This document shows, one piece after another, positions 37,936 through 47,326 of a stretch of 64,000 nt of DNA (the first letter of the stretch is position 1; every line of letters starts with the position of its first letter). A program made the position numbers and the translations under genes. The stretch is taken from NCBI RefSeq assembly GCF_000158095.2, contig NZ_CM011002.1:3762703-3826702 (forward strand). The letters are read 5' to 3'. The DNA is from Roseibium alexandrii DFL-11 (lineage in GTDB: Bacteria; Pseudomonadota; Alphaproteobacteria; Rhizobiales; Stappiaceae). The notes below the pieces were generated by a model. It did no database searches. It saw only the letters and a list, made by a program, of their open reading frames with translations, and was not told the origin of the DNA.

Positions 37936-38166
37936 ATGCATCCAAAATTCGCTCCTTACCTTTTCGGCGCCATGCTGTCCGGGTCCATGTCGTTTCTTGT
38001 GTCCGGCATTGCGACATTCAGAGCGGTCGGCCCACATGCAGAATTTTTCAGTTTCTGGATTGAGTCCTGGCTGTTTGCCTGGGCGGTCGCGTTTCCCGCT
38101 GTCCTCGTTCTAGCGCCGATCGTGCGCGAAATTGTCGCGAAACTGGTAAAACAACCCGAAGAATGA
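37936..38166 (+). CDS. Small DUF2798 membrane protein
   Basis: The 76-residue protein has two hydrophobic segments: FGAMLSGSMSFLVSGIATFRAVG and ESWLFAWAVAFPAVLVLAPIV, the pattern of DUF2798. The ATG at 37936 matches the family start; a longer frame from 37870 adds an unlike extension. Function unknown. It precedes trpF by 57 bases. Confidence 0.8.
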   Translation: MHPKFAPYLFGAMLSGSMSFLVSGIATFRAVGPHAEFFSFWIESWLFAWAVAFPAVLVLAPIVREIVAKLVKQPEE

Positions 38167-38223
38167 ACGGGGAAGCGATCCTCCTTTTGACAAACCCTTC
38201 CGCAGCGGCGATACCTCGAACCC

Positions 38224-38889
38224 ATGTCGGATATCAAAGTAAAAATCTGCGGTCTGTCGACCGAAGACACCATGCAAGCAGCCCTTGATGCGGGTGCAGA
38301 TATGGTTGGGCTGGTGTTCTTTCCCAAGAGCCCACGGCACGTAAACCTGTCTGATGCCTGCAAGCTGGCGGATATGGCGCGCGGCAAAGCCGACATCGTC
38401 GCCCTGACAGTCAATATGGATCTGGACGGATTGTCGCGGATCAACGAGCTGGTCGGGCCGGACTATTTCCAGTTTCACGGCAGCGAAGCCCCGGAATCCC
38501 TGGCGGCCGCCAAGGTGATGCATGGCAAGAAGATCATGAAAGCGATCTCCGTTTCCGATAAATCGGATCTGGAACAGGCGCTTTACTACTCTATTGTAGC
38601 TGATCGGATCCTTTTCGACGCCAAACCGCCTGCAGGGTCAGACATCCCGGGCGGCAATGGTGTTTCGTTTGACTGGGCACTTTTGGAAGATCTTGACCTG
38701 AAGAAGCCGTTCATGCTTTCGGGTGGATTGAATATGGACAACGTTGCCGAGGCAATCCGCCTGAGCGGAGCCAAGGAAATCGACCTGTCGTCCGGAGTAG
38801 AGCGCGAACGCGGCGTAAAGGATCCGGCATTGATCCGATCCTTCCTGGCGAAGGTAAAGAACACTCAGGCGGAAGCGGTTAAGGAGTAA
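38224..38889 (+). CDS. trpF: Phosphoribosylanthranilate isomerase TrpF
   Basis: The 221-residue TIM-barrel enzyme has the catalytic Cys in VKICGLS (residue 9), the QFHGSEAPE strand, the catalytic Asp in [11 protein letters not shown], and the phosphate-binding [13 protein letters not shown]. It converts N-(5-phosphoribosyl)anthranilate to the carboxyphenylamino-deoxyribulose product in Trp synthesis. trpB follows with a 4-base gap, and its stop overlaps the trpB ribosome site region, implying coupling. Confidence 0.95.
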   Translation: MSDIKVKICGLSTEDTMQAALDAGADMVGLVFFPKSPRHVNLSDACKLADMARGKADIVALTVNMDLDGLSRINELVGPDYFQFHGSEAPESLAAAKVMHGKKIMKAISVSDKSDLEQALYYSIVADRILFDAKPPAGSDIPGGNGVSFDWALLEDLDLKKPFMLSGGLNMDNVAEAIRLSGAKEIDLSSGVERERGVKDPALIRSFLAKVKNTQAEAVKE

Positions 38890-38893
38890 ACGC

Positions 38894-40108
38894 GTGAACG
38901 ACATGGCGAACAGCATCCGGACTGGTCCGGACGATCGCGGGCATTTCGGCATCTTTGGTGGCCGATATGTCGCCGAGACCCTGATGCCGCTAATCCTGGA
39001 TCTGGAAGCGCACTACAAGGCTGCCAAGAACGATCCGGACTTTTTGGCCGAAGTCAAAAACCTCAACACCCATTACACCGGCAGACCTTCGCCTCTGTAT
39101 TTTGCAGAGCGGCTGACCGAGGAACTGGGCGGCGCGAAGATCTATTTCAAGCGGGATGAGCTGAACCACACCGGGTCTCACAAGATCAACAACTGCCTAG
39201 GCCAGATCCTGCTTGCCAAGCGCATGGGCAAGACCCGGATCATCGCAGAAACCGGCGCCGGGCAGCATGGCGTTGCCACAGCAACCGTTTGCGCGCGTTT
39301 TGGCCTGCCCTGTGTGGTTTACATGGGTGCGACCGACGTTGAGCGGCAAAAGCCGAACGTGTTCCGGATGAAGCTCCTGGGCGCGGAGATCGTCCCGGTC
39401 ACCGCCGGCGCCGGTACGCTTAAAGACGCCATGAACGAGGCGCTCCGCGACTGGGTCACCAACGTTGACGATACCTATTACCTGATCGGGACCGCGGCTG
39501 GTCCGCACCCGTATCCGGAGTTGGTGCGCGACTTCCAGTCGGTGATCGGAAAGGAACTGCGCGAACAGATACTCGAAGCCGAAGGCCGTCTTCCGGACGT
39601 CCTCGTGGCAGCCGTTGGCGGCGGTTCCAATGCGATCGGCCTGTTCCATCCTTTCCTGGACGACAAGGACGTGAAAATCGTTGGCGTTGAAGCTGGCGGC
39701 CGTGGCCTGACCGGTGAAGAGCACTGCGCTTCGTTGAACGCCGGTAAGCCGGGCGTTCTTCATGGCAATCGCACGTATCTGATGCAGGATGACGACGGCC
39801 AGATCCTGGAGGGCCACTCGATTTCCGCTGGTCTCGACTATCCCGGGATCGGCCCGGAGCACTCCTGGCTGAAAGAAATCGGCCGCGCCGAATACATTCC
39901 GATCATGGATGATGAAGCCTTGGCCGCCTTCCAGATGCTGACCCGTGTCGAAGGCATCATCCCGGCGCTGGAACCCGCTCATGCCTTGGCACAGGTTGCA
40001 AAGATGGCTCCGCAGATGGACAAGGATCAGATCATTGTCATGAACCTTTGCGGCCGCGGCGACAAGGATGTATTCGCAGTCGGCGAGATGCTTGGCTTCG
40101 ATCTTTAA
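38894..40108 (+). CDS. trpB: Tryptophan synthase beta subunit TrpB
   Basis: The 404-residue PLP enzyme has the PLP lysine in [10 protein letters not shown] (Lys 97 region), the [12 protein letters not shown] indole-channel segment, the [10 protein letters not shown] phosphate-binding loop and the closing motif LCGRGDKD. It condenses indole with serine. The start is GTG at 38894 with AAGGAG 7 bases upstream; an ATG three codons later is possible. A terminator follows, and trpA is not adjacent: it lies 850 bases downstream. Confidence 0.96.
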   Translation: MNDMANSIRTGPDDRGHFGIFGGRYVAETLMPLILDLEAHYKAAKNDPDFLAEVKNLNTHYTGRPSPLYFAERLTEELGGAKIYFKRDELNHTGSHKINNCLGQILLAKRMGKTRIIAETGAGQHGVATATVCARFGLPCVVYMGATDVERQKPNVFRMKLLGAEIVPVTAGAGTLKDAMNEALRDWVTNVDDTYYLIGTAAGPHPYPELVRDFQSVIGKELREQILEAEGRLPDVLVAAVGGGSNAIGLFHPFLDDKDVKIVGVEAGGRGLTGEEHCASLNAGKPGVLHGNRTYLMQDDDGQILEGHSISAGLDYPGIGPEHSWLKEIGRAEYIPIMDDEALAAFQMLTRVEGIIPALEPAHALAQVAKMAPQMDKDQIIVMNLCGRGDKDVFAVGEMLGFDL

Positions 40109-40132
40109 GCTGCAACGAAAACAACAAAAAAG

Positions 40133-40167
40133 AAGCCGCACACCCTATGGTGCGCGGCTTTTATTTT
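40133..40167 (+). terminator. Intrinsic terminator after trpB
   Basis: AAGCCGC-A-CACC and GGTG-C-GCGGCTT form an 11-bp stem with one mismatch around a CTAT loop, followed by TTATTTT. It separates trpB from trpA and overlaps the 3' end of a convergent small gene. Confidence 0.78.
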
Positions 40168-40382
40168 GCGGGCGTTTCTGCGTCGAAAATCACTTCCAGC
40201 AGCAATTGTTGTCCACGCGAGTCCAGACGCTTGGCCTGGCGTACCAAACCGGGATCGGCAGCCGCCAGACGGGCCGACATCTTTGGTATCTGCGCAGGCG
40301 CATGGCCGCTGAGGTCGCGCATACGCCGCATGAGTTTCTCATGAAACGGCATTGGATCCGGCTCAAAGAGGGAGTGGGCCAT
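40161..40382 (-). CDS. Small hypothetical protein between trpB and trpA
   Basis: The 73-residue basic protein starts MAHSLFEPDPMPFHEKLMRR, with AGGAG seven bases before the ATG at 40382, so translation is likely. It contains MSARLAAADPGLVRQAKRLDSRG and no membrane segment or signal peptide. I do not recognise a family. It is convergent with trpB and divergent from the small gene at 40630. Its AT-rich upstream region (to 40629) may hold both promoters. Confidence 0.55.
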   Translation of the reverse strand: MAHSLFEPDPMPFHEKLMRRMRDLSGHAPAQIPKMSARLAAADPGLVRQAKRLDSRGQQLLLEVIFDAETPAK

Positions 40383-40629
40383 TTTCGGCTCCTTTTGTTC
40401 TTGGCTATAGCAGGAACATAGGTGCACCAGGTGCACATTTCCAGTTCGAAAATTTGACGATGGGCTGACTTGCATCCAATGCATACCGGCCTGGGCCAGA
40501 AAGGGTTGACTGCCCAGGTCCGCCAATTCGGTAATGCTGCAATGCAAAACCGACGCTACTCACATCCATGCAATTGTTTACATTAGAGGAAACAAACCCA
40601 GCTTCTCGAAGACCTCAAAGGATGTTCCG

Positions 40630-40800
40630 ATGGCTTTTCGTTCCGTTTCCAATTTCTTCGACCAAATCGGTCAAGCGCAACGCATGAGCGCCGACTACAA
40701 TCGCATGCGCCAAATGTCGCCTGAGAGCCTGTCCCGGATGGGTGTTGAGCGCAACGACATCGCAAACCACCTCTACAACAAGTACTTCGGCGGCCGCTAA
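40630..40800 (+). CDS. Very small DUF1127-like protein
   Basis: The 56-residue protein (MAFRSVSNFFDQIGQAQ start) ends with MSPESLSRMGVERNDIANHLYNKYF, matching the DUF1127 C-terminal pattern of a short helix with a Gly-Val/Leu-x-Arg-x-Asp-Ile core. AGGA lies 8 bases upstream of the ATG. It lies between trpB and trpA, with the hypothetical gene above. Function unknown; some DUF1127 proteins act in RNA or stress regulation. Confidence 0.65.
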   Translation: MAFRSVSNFFDQIGQAQRMSADYNRMRQMSPESLSRMGVERNDIANHLYNKYFGGR

Positions 40801-40961
40801 GCGCGCCAAATTGTCCTCATATGGCGCATCAAAGACCGTCAAGGCCCTTAGGAGGCCGCAAACAGCCGTTCTTTGATTGACATCCCCTTGCCCGCTCCCC
40901 TACATCGCTCTGATGATTGGCAGGCGGTGACAGCCTGCATCTGTGGCAAGAGGACAGCTGA

Positions 40962-41795
40962 ATGACGGAAACGCGTATCGATCGACGGTTCAAGGTATGT
41001 GCCGACGCAGGCCGGCCGGCTCTGGTCACGTTCATAACCGCGGGCGATCCCGATCTCGAAACGTCACAAGCCATTCTCAATGCCCTTCCGGCAGCCGGAG
41101 CCGATGTGATCGAACTCGGCATGCCGTTTTCCGATCCGATGGCAGAAGGTATACCGATTCAACTTGCCAACCAGCGTGCACTTGCCGCCGGTCACACCAT
41201 GGACAACACCTTGGACATGGTGCGGACTTTCCGTAAGCAAGATCAGGATACGCCGATCATCCTGATGGGCTACTTCAACCCGATCTATGTACGCGATCCG
41301 AAGAAATTCGTTCACGTCGCCAAGGAAGCCGGCGTAGACGGTTTCATCATCGTTGATGTACCGGCAGAAGCCGACGATGAGTTTTGCATACCGGCCCTGG
41401 AAGCCGGTTTGAACTTCATTCGCCTGGCCACCCCCACGACCGATGACAAACGCCTTCCGGCAGTTCTGGCCAACACCTCCGGTTTCGTCTATTACGTTTC
41501 CGTGACCGGTATTACCGGTGCGCAGATTGCCGATACGGGCCGTGTGACAGCGGCAGTCAACCGCATCAAGGGTCATACCGATCTGCCGGTTGCCGTCGGT
41601 TTTGGCGTTAAAACGGCCGATCAGGCTGCCGTCATCGGCAAGGACGCTGACGGTGTGGTTGTCGGTTCGGTTCTGGTGAATGCGGTCAAGGACAGCTTGG
41701 ATGCTGACGGCAAGGCGACAGACAAAACCGTGCAAGCCGTTGCCGACGTGGTCGCAGATCTTGCGTCAGGTTGCGCGCGGGCCCGGGCTGCTTAA
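40962..41795 (+). CDS. trpA: Tryptophan synthase alpha subunit TrpA (variant catalytic site)
   Basis: The 277-residue TIM barrel has catalytic Glu 51 in [11 protein letters not shown], the phosphate-binding [11 protein letters not shown] and [10 protein letters not shown]. It splits indole-3-glycerol phosphate into indole and glyceraldehyde phosphate. The second catalytic acid, Asp 60 of the E. coli enzyme (motif DPxADGP), is here Glu 62 within [10 protein letters not shown]. Other conserved contacts are present. It is separated from trpB by two small genes and starts its own transcript or is read through from the 40630 gene. A long hairpin follows the stop. Confidence 0.93.
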   Translation: MTETRIDRRFKVCADAGRPALVTFITAGDPDLETSQAILNALPAAGADVIELGMPFSDPMAEGIPIQLANQRALAAGHTMDNTLDMVRTFRKQDQDTPIILMGYFNPIYVRDPKKFVHVAKEAGVDGFIIVDVPAEADDEFCIPALEAGLNFIRLATPTTDDKRLPAVLANTSGFVYYVSVTGITGAQIADTGRVTAAVNRIKGHTDLPVAVGFGVKTADQAAVIGKDADGVVVGSVLVNAVKDSLDADGKATDKTVQAVADVVADLASGCARARAA

Positions 41796-41799
41796 GGCA

Positions 41800-41853
41800 C
41801 GATCAGCGGCTGTTTAGGCGAACCGCTTGAACAGCTAAAAGCTGATCGGTTTT
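41800..41853 (+). terminator. Long nested hairpin after trpA (terminator or leader of accD)
   Basis: CGATCAGC (41800-41807) pairs with GCTGATCG (41841-41848); inside it GCTGTT (41809-41814) pairs with AACAGC (41830-41835); and inside that AGGCG pairs with CGCTT. The three stacked helices make about 19 base pairs. It is followed by GTTTTA. It may end the trpA transcript or regulate accD as a structured leader. Confidence 0.6.
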
Positions 41854-41978
41854 ATGGTGGTCGAGTATCTTGTCTGCATTCACCTGAATGCCGGATGCTC
41901 TAGGCCTTAAAAATGTACGTTTTCCGGCGGACATATCGCTCCGCTGTTGTGTAACTCGAGTAGACGGACGCGTTTGAC

Positions 41979-42944
41979 GTGAACTGGATCAACTCTATTG
42001 TGCGCCCCAAGATCAGCGGTCTTTGGAAGAAGCGCGAGGTTCCGGAAAATCTCTGGATCAAATGCCCTGAGACCGGTGAAATGGTTTTTCACCGCGATCT
42101 GGAAGCAAACCTTTGGGTCATCCCGAGCTCCGGCCACCATATGCGGATGCCGGCGCGCAAGCGGCTCGAATCCCTTTTTGACGAGGGCAACTACACCCGC
42201 CTCGACGCCCCGGATGTCACCATCGATCCTTTGAAGTTCCGCGATAGCAAACGCTACACGGACCGCCTGAAGGATGCCCGGGCAAAGACCGGCGAAGAAG
42301 AAGCGATCCATGTTGCCCAGGGCAAGGTCAACGGCATGGACATGACCGCCGCCGTTCAGGACTTCGACTTTGTCGGCGGGTCCTTGGGCATGGCCGTTGG
42401 TGAGGCGATCCTCTCCGGCATGATGAAGGCCGTGGAAACCAAAACGCCCTTTGTTATGTTCACCGCATCGGGCGGAGCGCGCATGCAGGAAGGCATTTTG
42501 TCCTTGATGCAAATGCCGCGTACTACCGTCGGCATCCAGATGCTTCGCGAAGCCGGTCTTCCGTATATCGTTGTCCTCACAAACCCAACGACAGGTGGCG
42601 TTTCCGCGTCTTATGCGATGCTCGGCGACGTACACATTGCAGAGCCCGGCGCGATGATCGGTTTTGCCGGCCGCCGCGTGATTGAGCAAACTGTTCGCGA
42701 AAAGCTGCCGGACGATTTCCAGACAGCGGAATACCTTCTCGATCATGGCATGGTCGACATGGTGGTCACGCGTCAGGAAATGAAGGACACCCTTGCGCGG
42801 GTCTGCGGGATCTTGATGAAACGCGAAGTCGAGTTGCCGGCAATAATCGCCGACGAGACCGCACCTGCGGAGGTTTCAGAGACCGAAGAGGCGACAACTT
42901 CCGACGCCCAAGAGCCGAAGAAACAGCCTGAAGTCGCAGAATAA
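41979..42944 (+). CDS. accD: Acetyl-CoA carboxylase carboxyltransferase subunit beta AccD
   Basis: The 321-residue enzyme subunit has the crotonase-like [21 protein letters not shown] and [35 protein letters not shown] motifs. It forms the malonyl-CoA-making carboxyltransferase with AccA. The N-terminal zinc ribbon is degenerate: the first CxxC is CPET and the second is IPSS, leaving one Cys; this variant appears normal for rhizobial AccD. The start is GTG at 41979. The C terminus has an acidic tail. Confidence 0.94.
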   Translation: MNWINSIVRPKISGLWKKREVPENLWIKCPETGEMVFHRDLEANLWVIPSSGHHMRMPARKRLESLFDEGNYTRLDAPDVTIDPLKFRDSKRYTDRLKDARAKTGEEEAIHVAQGKVNGMDMTAAVQDFDFVGGSLGMAVGEAILSGMMKAVETKTPFVMFTASGGARMQEGILSLMQMPRTTVGIQMLREAGLPYIVVLTNPTTGGVSASYAMLGDVHIAEPGAMIGFAGRRVIEQTVREKLPDDFQTAEYLLDHGMVDMVVTRQEMKDTLARVCGILMKREVELPAIIADETAPAEVSETEEATTSDAQEPKKQPEVAE

Positions 42945-42954
42945 CCTACAGAGT

Positions 42955-42991
42955 TGACTGACTTATGTCGGAAATCGACCAAGGTCAGTCA
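42955..42991. other. Hairpin between accD and folC
   Basis: TGACTGAC at 42955-42962 pairs with GTCAGTCA at 42984-42991, enclosing a second GTCG/CGAC stem. No T run follows, so a terminator role is weak; it may be an mRNA stabiliser. Confidence 0.35.
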
Positions 42992-43086
42992 GTTCCGGGC
43001 GGTCATGGACCCTCCTGACCTGCTATCTCCAACAGGCGGGTAAAGCAGCCGCCAATGGACACACATGGGACCCTGCGGAGGGCGCC

Positions 43087-44403
43087 TTGGATCAAATCAC
43101 AAGAATTCTAGACCGCCTTCTGGCCCTGCATCCGAAAGAGATCGACCTGTCTCTCGGACGCATGCATCGTTTGCTCGCAGCGCTTGGATCGCCTGAGAAG
43201 CGCCTCCCGCCGGTCATTCACATCGCCGGGACAAATGGTAAGGGTTCGGTGACCGCGACCCTGCGTGCAATTCTGGAAGCATCCGGAAAACGATGCCACG
43301 TCTATACTTCGCCCCATCTCGTCTCCTTCAATGAGCGCATTCGGCTCGGGAGCGGTGGCAAGTTCGTCTCCGACCCGGAGCTCTTCGATGCGCTCCAGCG
43401 GTGTGAGGAGGCCAATGGCGGTGAGGAAATCACTTTTTTCGAGATTACGACAGCGGCCGCTTTTTTGTTGTTCGCCGAACATCCCGCAGACGTCGTTTTG
43501 CTCGAGGTCGGCCTCGGCGGCCGTCTGGACGCCACAAATGTGATTGATGATCCGCTTGTCTCAGTCATAACGCCCGTATCGATGGATCATGAAAAATTCC
43601 TGGGCGATGACTTAAGCGTCATTGCTGCCGAAAAAGCCGGCATAATCAAACCCGAGCGCCCGGTAGTTTCCGCTGAACAGGATCCTGCAGCTCACATAGT
43701 TATCGAGCGTCAGGCTGCACGGTGCAGAGCCGCCCTCAAGGTGTGTGGTCAGGATTTTATCGCTCACCCGGATCAGGGCCGTATGGCTTATCAAGACGAC
43801 GATGGTCTTCTGGACCTCGTGCAGCCAGTTCTCGGGGGCGGCCATCAGTATGCCAATTCCGCTCTTGCTCTGGCAGCTCTCAAAGCAGCAAACCTTCTGC
43901 CCGATATCGCCTCCATCGATGCGGGATTGAAATCCGTGAACTGGCCGGGGCGTCTCCAACCGCTCACCCATGGTCCGTTGGTGGACATGTGCCCGGACGG
44001 GTCGGAAATCTGGCTCGACGGCGGTCATAACCCAGGCGCTGGGGTCACCGTCGCTCAATTCATGGGAGAGCAGGAAGAGCGCGGACCGCGGCCGCTCTAT
44101 CTGGTCGCCGGCATGCTGACAACAAAAGACCCCGTCGGCTTTTTCCGGCCCTTTGACGGACTTGTCCGTCATGTCGGAACTGTGCCGATCGCGACCACCA
44201 ATACGGCACGCACGCCGGAAGACCTTGCAGATCTCGCCCGGTGTGCCGGTCTTGAAGCGACTCCATTTCCATCACTGGACGCAGCCCTTGCCGATGTGGC
44301 AGCTTGTGCCGCAAAAGATGGCGAGCCGCCGCGCATATTGATTTGCGGTTCGCTTTACTTGGCAGGTGAGGCACTGGCCCGGAACAAAATGGCGCCAGAC
44401 TGA
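43087..44403 (+). CDS. folC: Bifunctional folylpolyglutamate/dihydrofolate synthase FolC
   Basis: The 438-residue Mur-like ligase has the ATP loop IAGTNGKGSVTATL near residue 45, SPHLVSFNERI, the TFFEITTAAAFLLFAE strand, EVGLGGRLDATNVI, and the C-terminal domain entry GHNPGAG. It adds glutamate to (dihydro)folate. The start is a TTG at 43087 with weak ribosome-site support. It belongs to the conserved trp-accD-folC cluster. Confidence 0.93.
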   Translation: MDQITRILDRLLALHPKEIDLSLGRMHRLLAALGSPEKRLPPVIHIAGTNGKGSVTATLRAILEASGKRCHVYTSPHLVSFNERIRLGSGGKFVSDPELFDALQRCEEANGGEEITFFEITTAAAFLLFAEHPADVVLLEVGLGGRLDATNVIDDPLVSVITPVSMDHEKFLGDDLSVIAAEKAGIIKPERPVVSAEQDPAAHIVIERQAARCRAALKVCGQDFIAHPDQGRMAYQDDDGLLDLVQPVLGGGHQYANSALALAALKAANLLPDIASIDAGLKSVNWPGRLQPLTHGPLVDMCPDGSEIWLDGGHNPGAGVTVAQFMGEQEERGPRPLYLVAGMLTTKDPVGFFRPFDGLVRHVGTVPIATTNTARTPEDLADLARCAGLEATPFPSLDAALADVAACAAKDGEPPRILICGSLYLAGEALARNKMAPD

Positions 44404-44439
44404 TCTCACTCCTGATACAGGTACTCTGGAGGTTTGTTG

Positions 44440-45702
44440 ATGATGGTTTCCGGTTTGGCATTCAAGCGGTTGGCGGCGTGCGCACTTTTTACCGGGTTGC
44501 TCACCGGACCAGCTCTGAGCCTGTCTGACCAATATGAAACCGCGCCAGAAGTGGCACCAGCGCAACTGCTTGACGGGAAAGAGGTTGGTCCGGGATATGC
44601 CGTGCTGCCGCCGGTCAGAAGCACGGGCTTTCTGCACGACTATGAGCTGCAAGCCGATCAGGGCATCGAAAAGGTCCTCGGCGACGGACTTTTGAAAATG
44701 CGGTTGTCGGAAATCAAGGCATTTGTCGCGCTGGAAAGCCTGAAGAACGATGCAAGTTTCCTGGATGGCCTGAAACAGTCTGCGCAAAAACCCGTCGAGT
44801 TTGTTGAAAGCACCATTCAGGATCCAGTCGGGACGGCCAAGAGTACCGTTTCAGGTGTGGGCCGGGTTTTCAGCCGGCTGGGCAAAGGCGTGGAATCCGC
44901 CGTAACCGGTCAGGGCGGTTCGGCCGCTGATATTGCCAAGTCGATCACCGGACAGGCGCAGGCACGGCGCGAGCTGGCTGTTCAACTCGGTGTCGACCCT
45001 TACACGTTGGACAAGGCCCTGTCGGCAAAGCTCGATGAGACGGCAAGCGTTACATCTGCCGGAAGCTGGACAGTCACTGCCATAACGGCACTCATTCCCG
45101 GTGGCGTCATTGTCAATGCCACCCGGGCCGCGGAAGACTTCCGTAACGTGATTGTCGACAGCACCGAAAGCGAACTGCGCGAGCGGACCCTTGATACCTT
45201 CCGAAAGGCAGGTATTTCGGAACGCAATATCATGAACATCGATGCCAACCCTCACTATACGGCCTCGGAAAAGGCCATTATCGCCTACCAGATGGCAGCG
45301 ATGCCAAGCGTTCAGGGGCTTGATCTGATTGCCGAAGACGCCGCAGGCGTGAAAGACAGGGGCTTTGCGTATTTCCAGTTGCGCCGGATCGTGCTTTTGG
45401 AAACCTACCACCGCAAGATTTCCGGCTTGGGCCAGATCAGGGACGTTACTGGCCTCTTGGTCGCGATGCGGCGCGACGGCATGGCCGCCATCGTCATGCC
45501 CTATGACACCGTTGCCTGGACAGAACCAGCTGCAAAAACGTTTTCAGGCCTCCAGGAAGGCTTGAACCGGTTGCCCTTCCCGCCAACGGGCGTCGATTTT
45601 CTGATCACGGGGACTGTGACCGAGATGGCAGCCGAACGGATGACCGCTTTTGGTTGGGAAATCACCGGAAATTATCCGATGCCGGAAGGCCCGGTTCACT
45701 AA
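44440..45702 (+). CDS. Secreted protein of unknown family
   Basis: The ATG at 44440 has CTGGAGG seven bases upstream and gives 420 residues with a signal peptide (FKRLAACALFTGLLTGPALSL, probable cleavage near residue 28). The mature protein has alternating helical segments, including KMRLSEIKAFVALESLKND, a Gly/Ser-rich stretch around 130-165, and a hydrophobic segment AITALIPGGVIVNATRAA near 210-226. I do not recognise a domain. It follows folC by 36 bases but has its own ribosome site. It may be periplasmic or membrane associated; function unknown. Confidence 0.6.
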   Translation: MMVSGLAFKRLAACALFTGLLTGPALSLSDQYETAPEVAPAQLLDGKEVGPGYAVLPPVRSTGFLHDYELQADQGIEKVLGDGLLKMRLSEIKAFVALESLKNDASFLDGLKQSAQKPVEFVESTIQDPVGTAKSTVSGVGRVFSRLGKGVESAVTGQGGSAADIAKSITGQAQARRELAVQLGVDPYTLDKALSAKLDETASVTSAGSWTVTAITALIPGGVIVNATRAAEDFRNVIVDSTESELRERTLDTFRKAGISERNIMNIDANPHYTASEKAIIAYQMAAMPSVQGLDLIAEDAAGVKDRGFAYFQLRRIVLLETYHRKISGLGQIRDVTGLLVAMRRDGMAAIVMPYDTVAWTEPAAKTFSGLQEGLNRLPFPPTGVDFLITGTVTEMAAERMTAFGWEITGNYPMPEGPVH

Positions 45703-45865
45703 ACCGCACCCTGTTATCTATTACCTCGGCAGAGCCTCCCCGGCCTTGAGCCGGGGGCACCTATTGAGGCCCCGGCGCAAGGAGAGGACAGCAACACAGG
45801 CCGTGTTTCCTCAAGAGAGAATGACTGAGTTTACAAACGCGATCAGGCACTTTTCAGCGTTTGAA

Positions 45866-46783
45866 TCAAACGCACTCCAGAACCGGGCCCGAAAGGCCGG
45901 TTTCCCACCCCAGGATCGCGCGTTTGCGGGTCAAGCCCCAGTGGTAGCCCCCGAGTTTGCCGCCTTTGGCCAAGACCCGGTGGCAGGGCACGACGAAGGA
46001 AATCGGATTGCGCCCCACAGCGGTCCCGACGGCCCGGGACGCTTTCGGTTTGCCAAGGCAGGCCGCGATATCGGAGTAGGTGGTGGCCTTCCCCATCGGG
46101 ATTTTCAAAAGCGTCTGCCACACCCGGATCTCAAAATCAGTCCCGATCATGACGATGTTGAGCGGTTGGTCTTCCTGCCACTTTTGTGGGTCAAACACCC
46201 GGCCTGCATATTTGGCTGTTTCTTCCGGGTCGTGATGGAAGCTTGCCGCTGGCCAACGCTCGCACATATCGCTGAGCGCGATGTCCTCTTCCCCGGAATC
46301 CGCAAATCCGAGACCGGCCAGGCCCTTGTCAGTGACCATGATCAGCACCTGGCCGAACGGCGAAGGATGAAAACCGTAGACGATCTTCAATCCGGCTCCA
46401 CGATTGCGGTAATCCCCCGGGGTCATTGCTTCATGAGTGACAAAGAGGTCATGCAGCCGGGACGAGCCTGACAGGCCGACCTCATAAGAAGCATCCAAAA
46501 CGCTTGCCGTATCGCGCAGCAACGCCTTGGCGTGATCCAGCGTAATCGCCTGAAGAAACTGCTTTGGTGTGAGTCCTGCCCAGCGCGCAAACACTCGCTG
46601 CAACTGGATCGGCTGCAAACCGGCTTCCTTCGCCAACAATTCAAGGGTCGGCTGATCCCGCCAATCTTCGGTGATCCGTTTCAATGTTTGGCGGACCACT
46701 GCATAGTTTTCAGCAGCTTCCTCACCGACAGAGATTGGCTTGGGGTCGGACGCCAATTGTGAAAGGTCGAGTGCCTTGGTCAT
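45866..46783 (-). CDS. Ada-like methylated-DNA repair regulator (AraC HTH + O6-alkylguanine transferase)
   Basis: The 305-residue protein has an AraC-type HTH (about 45-125, with LELLAKEAGLQPIQLQRVFARWAG) and a C-terminal methyltransferase with the acceptor Cys in PCHRV and VGTAVGRNP. The N-terminal phosphotriester-repair zinc domain of E. coli Ada is absent. It removes O6-methyl groups from guanine in DNA and may regulate its own operon. It lies upstream of the Lrp gene on the same strand, about 80 bases away from that gene's stop; function independent of it is likely. Confidence 0.9.
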   Translation of the reverse strand: MTKALDLSQLASDPKPISVGEEAAENYAVVRQTLKRITEDWRDQPTLELLAKEAGLQPIQLQRVFARWAGLTPKQFLQAITLDHAKALLRDTASVLDASYEVGLSGSSRLHDLFVTHEAMTPGDYRNRGAGLKIVYGFHPSPFGQVLIMVTDKGLAGLGFADSGEEDIALSDMCERWPAASFHHDPEETAKYAGRVFDPQKWQEDQPLNIVMIGTDFEIRVWQTLLKIPMGKATTYSDIAACLGKPKASRAVGTAVGRNPISFVVPCHRVLAKGGKLGGYHWGLTRKRAILGWETGLSGPVLECV

Positions 46784-46863
46784 GTCAAAACCATCGTTTC
46801 CTGTAATCTGACCAGACTATATCTCCCACGAGTAGGGACTTCGACCCGATTTGCGAGCCATTC

Positions 46864-47325
46864 TCACCCAAGCGCATCCTTGAAGTGATCGGCAGAGACG
46901 GCAGGGCCCTTTCGAGTGCTCAAAAGGATATTGGTTTCCGTTCCAGCAATCCCTTCAATCAGCCGGATCCGATGAAGAGCATCATCAAAAGCTTCCAGGT
47001 CTCTGGTGGCGATTTCCAGAACAAGGTCCCACTTGCCGTTCGTTGAGTGGATGGCGCGCACTTCGGTCATTGCCGCGAGTGCCTTGCTGACTGGATCGGT
47101 ATTCCGCCCGTCAACATGAACAAGCGTGACAGCCCGGATCGGCAAGTCCCGCCAATCATCTCTCAGAACGGCTGTAAACCCAAGAATTTCGCCGGTTTCG
47201 ATAAGCTTTTCCATGCGGGAGCGAACGGTCGCCCGGGAAACTTTCAAATCGGTTGCCAAATCGGAAACCGACCGGCGGCCATCGTGGCGCAGAAGCGAGA
47301 TCAAACGTGTATCAAGATTGTCCAT
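46864..47325 (-). CDS. Lrp/AsnC family transcriptional regulator
   Basis: The 153-residue protein has the AsnC helix-turn-helix (DTRLISLLRHDGRRSVSDLATDL with SRATVRSRMEKL at 24-45) and the effector-binding RAM domain. It is divergent from arginase and ocd, with a 37-base double palindrome just upstream of its start codon, so it most likely senses arginine, ornithine or a related compound and controls both directions. The effector is inference. Confidence 0.9.
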   Translation of the reverse strand: MDNLDTRLISLLRHDGRRSVSDLATDLKVSRATVRSRMEKLIETGEILGFTAVLRDDWRDLPIRAVTLVHVDGRNTDPVSKALAAMTEVRAIHSTNGKWDLVLEIATRDLEAFDDALHRIRLIEGIAGTETNILLSTRKGPAVSADHFKDALG

Positions 47326-47326
47326 G

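Noticed and set aside
39197..40141. 314-residue minus-strand frame over trpB
   Set aside because: Antisense shadow of trpB.
45735..45760. Hairpin CCCCGGC / GCCGGGG after the orphan secreted gene
   Set aside because: It has no T run on either side, so a terminator call is weak.
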